Shown here: positions 63,943-64,000 of the stretch, piece by piece
Position numbering within the stretch: the stretch's first letter is position 1
Layout of the letters: every line of letters starts with the position of its first letter
Source: Flavobacterium circumlabens
GTDB lineage: Bacteria; Bacteroidota; Bacteroidia; Flavobacteriales; Flavobacteriaceae
Direction: 5' to 3'
DNA: 64,000 nucleotides
NCBI RefSeq assembly: GCF_004345565.1
Contig: NZ_SLWA01000001.1
Span: 1,022,701-1,086,700 of the forward strand
Translations under genes and position numbers: made by a program
Notes under the pieces: model-generated
The model's database searches: none
What the model was told of the DNA's origin: nothing
Seen by the model: the letters and a program-made list of their open reading frames with translations, nothing else

Positions 63943-64000
63943 TGGAGTACACAAAGTGTTTGTGTTTTATTGAAATATAACTTTCTTAGTCGTCGTATGA

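Overview
The window is a stretch of core chromosome from a low-GC Bacteroidetes, most likely a Flavobacterium (F. johnsoniae-like). The evidence is the gene content (DUF4270 lipoprotein next to glmS, SusC/RagA-type TonB receptor, a GxxExxY protein, a GNAT-nitrilase fusion, atpD-atpC apart from the other ATP synthase genes). Starts lack Shine-Dalgarno sequences, many secreted proteins end their leaders in Cys followed by acidic residues, and several promoters fit the Bacteroidetes primary sigma consensus TTG-N19-21-TAnnTTTG. No rRNA, tRNA, CRISPR array, transposase or prophage was found.

Layout. 0.1-10 kb: rhodanese, membrane-anchored M28 peptidase, zinc-ribbon protein, GNAT-nitrilase, a tail-less Ssb, DUF2461 protein, a Lys/Cys-rich mini-protein, ferritin, a CAT-like acyltransferase and a HAD phosphatase. 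10-16 kb: DMT exporter, propeller lipoprotein, a small conserved-looking protein preceded by a strongly structured candidate non-coding RNA, and metG. 16-20.7 kb: CDGSH protein, secreted DinB-fold protein, patatin, small envelope proteins. 20.9-27.6 kb: serS, TPR protein, DUF4286, rsmA-mgtE (overlapping), proC. 27.7-32.6 kb: nhaA with a lipoprotein, Asp/Glu racemase, hydroxyacid dehydrogenase, and a DUF805-TM2-DUF805 cluster whose two paralogues share a leader motif. 32.6-42.4 kb: bifunctional acyltransferase (OlsF type), xth, OmpA lipoprotein, aldo/keto reductase, AsmA-GT51 fusion, radA, esterase-fold protein with Asp at the nucleophile position. 42.5-48.2 kb: panC-panD divergent from a short GT5-like gene, DUF4270 and glmS. 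48.3-55.8 kb: TonB receptor with an SGNH lipoprotein, then atpD-atpC. 56.7-63.9 kb: a biotin cluster (bioF, bioD, bioA and a ketoacyl synthase) split by a GxxExxY nuclease-like gene lying between inverted repeats and by an ECF-sigma operon with a TraB/GumN protein.

The most unusual material lies between genes. A promoter-driven RNA candidate at 13308-13150 starts exactly at a long closing helix and has an interleaved second helix (pseudoknot or switch). Several families of short imperfect repeats fill intergenic gaps: AATCTGCG-type blocks, AATCTAAC octamer arrays, CTTTGTACCTTTG blocks that mimic the -7 promoter box, and GTCGCAGT blocks. One repeat family resembles the inverted termini that flank the GxxExxY gene.
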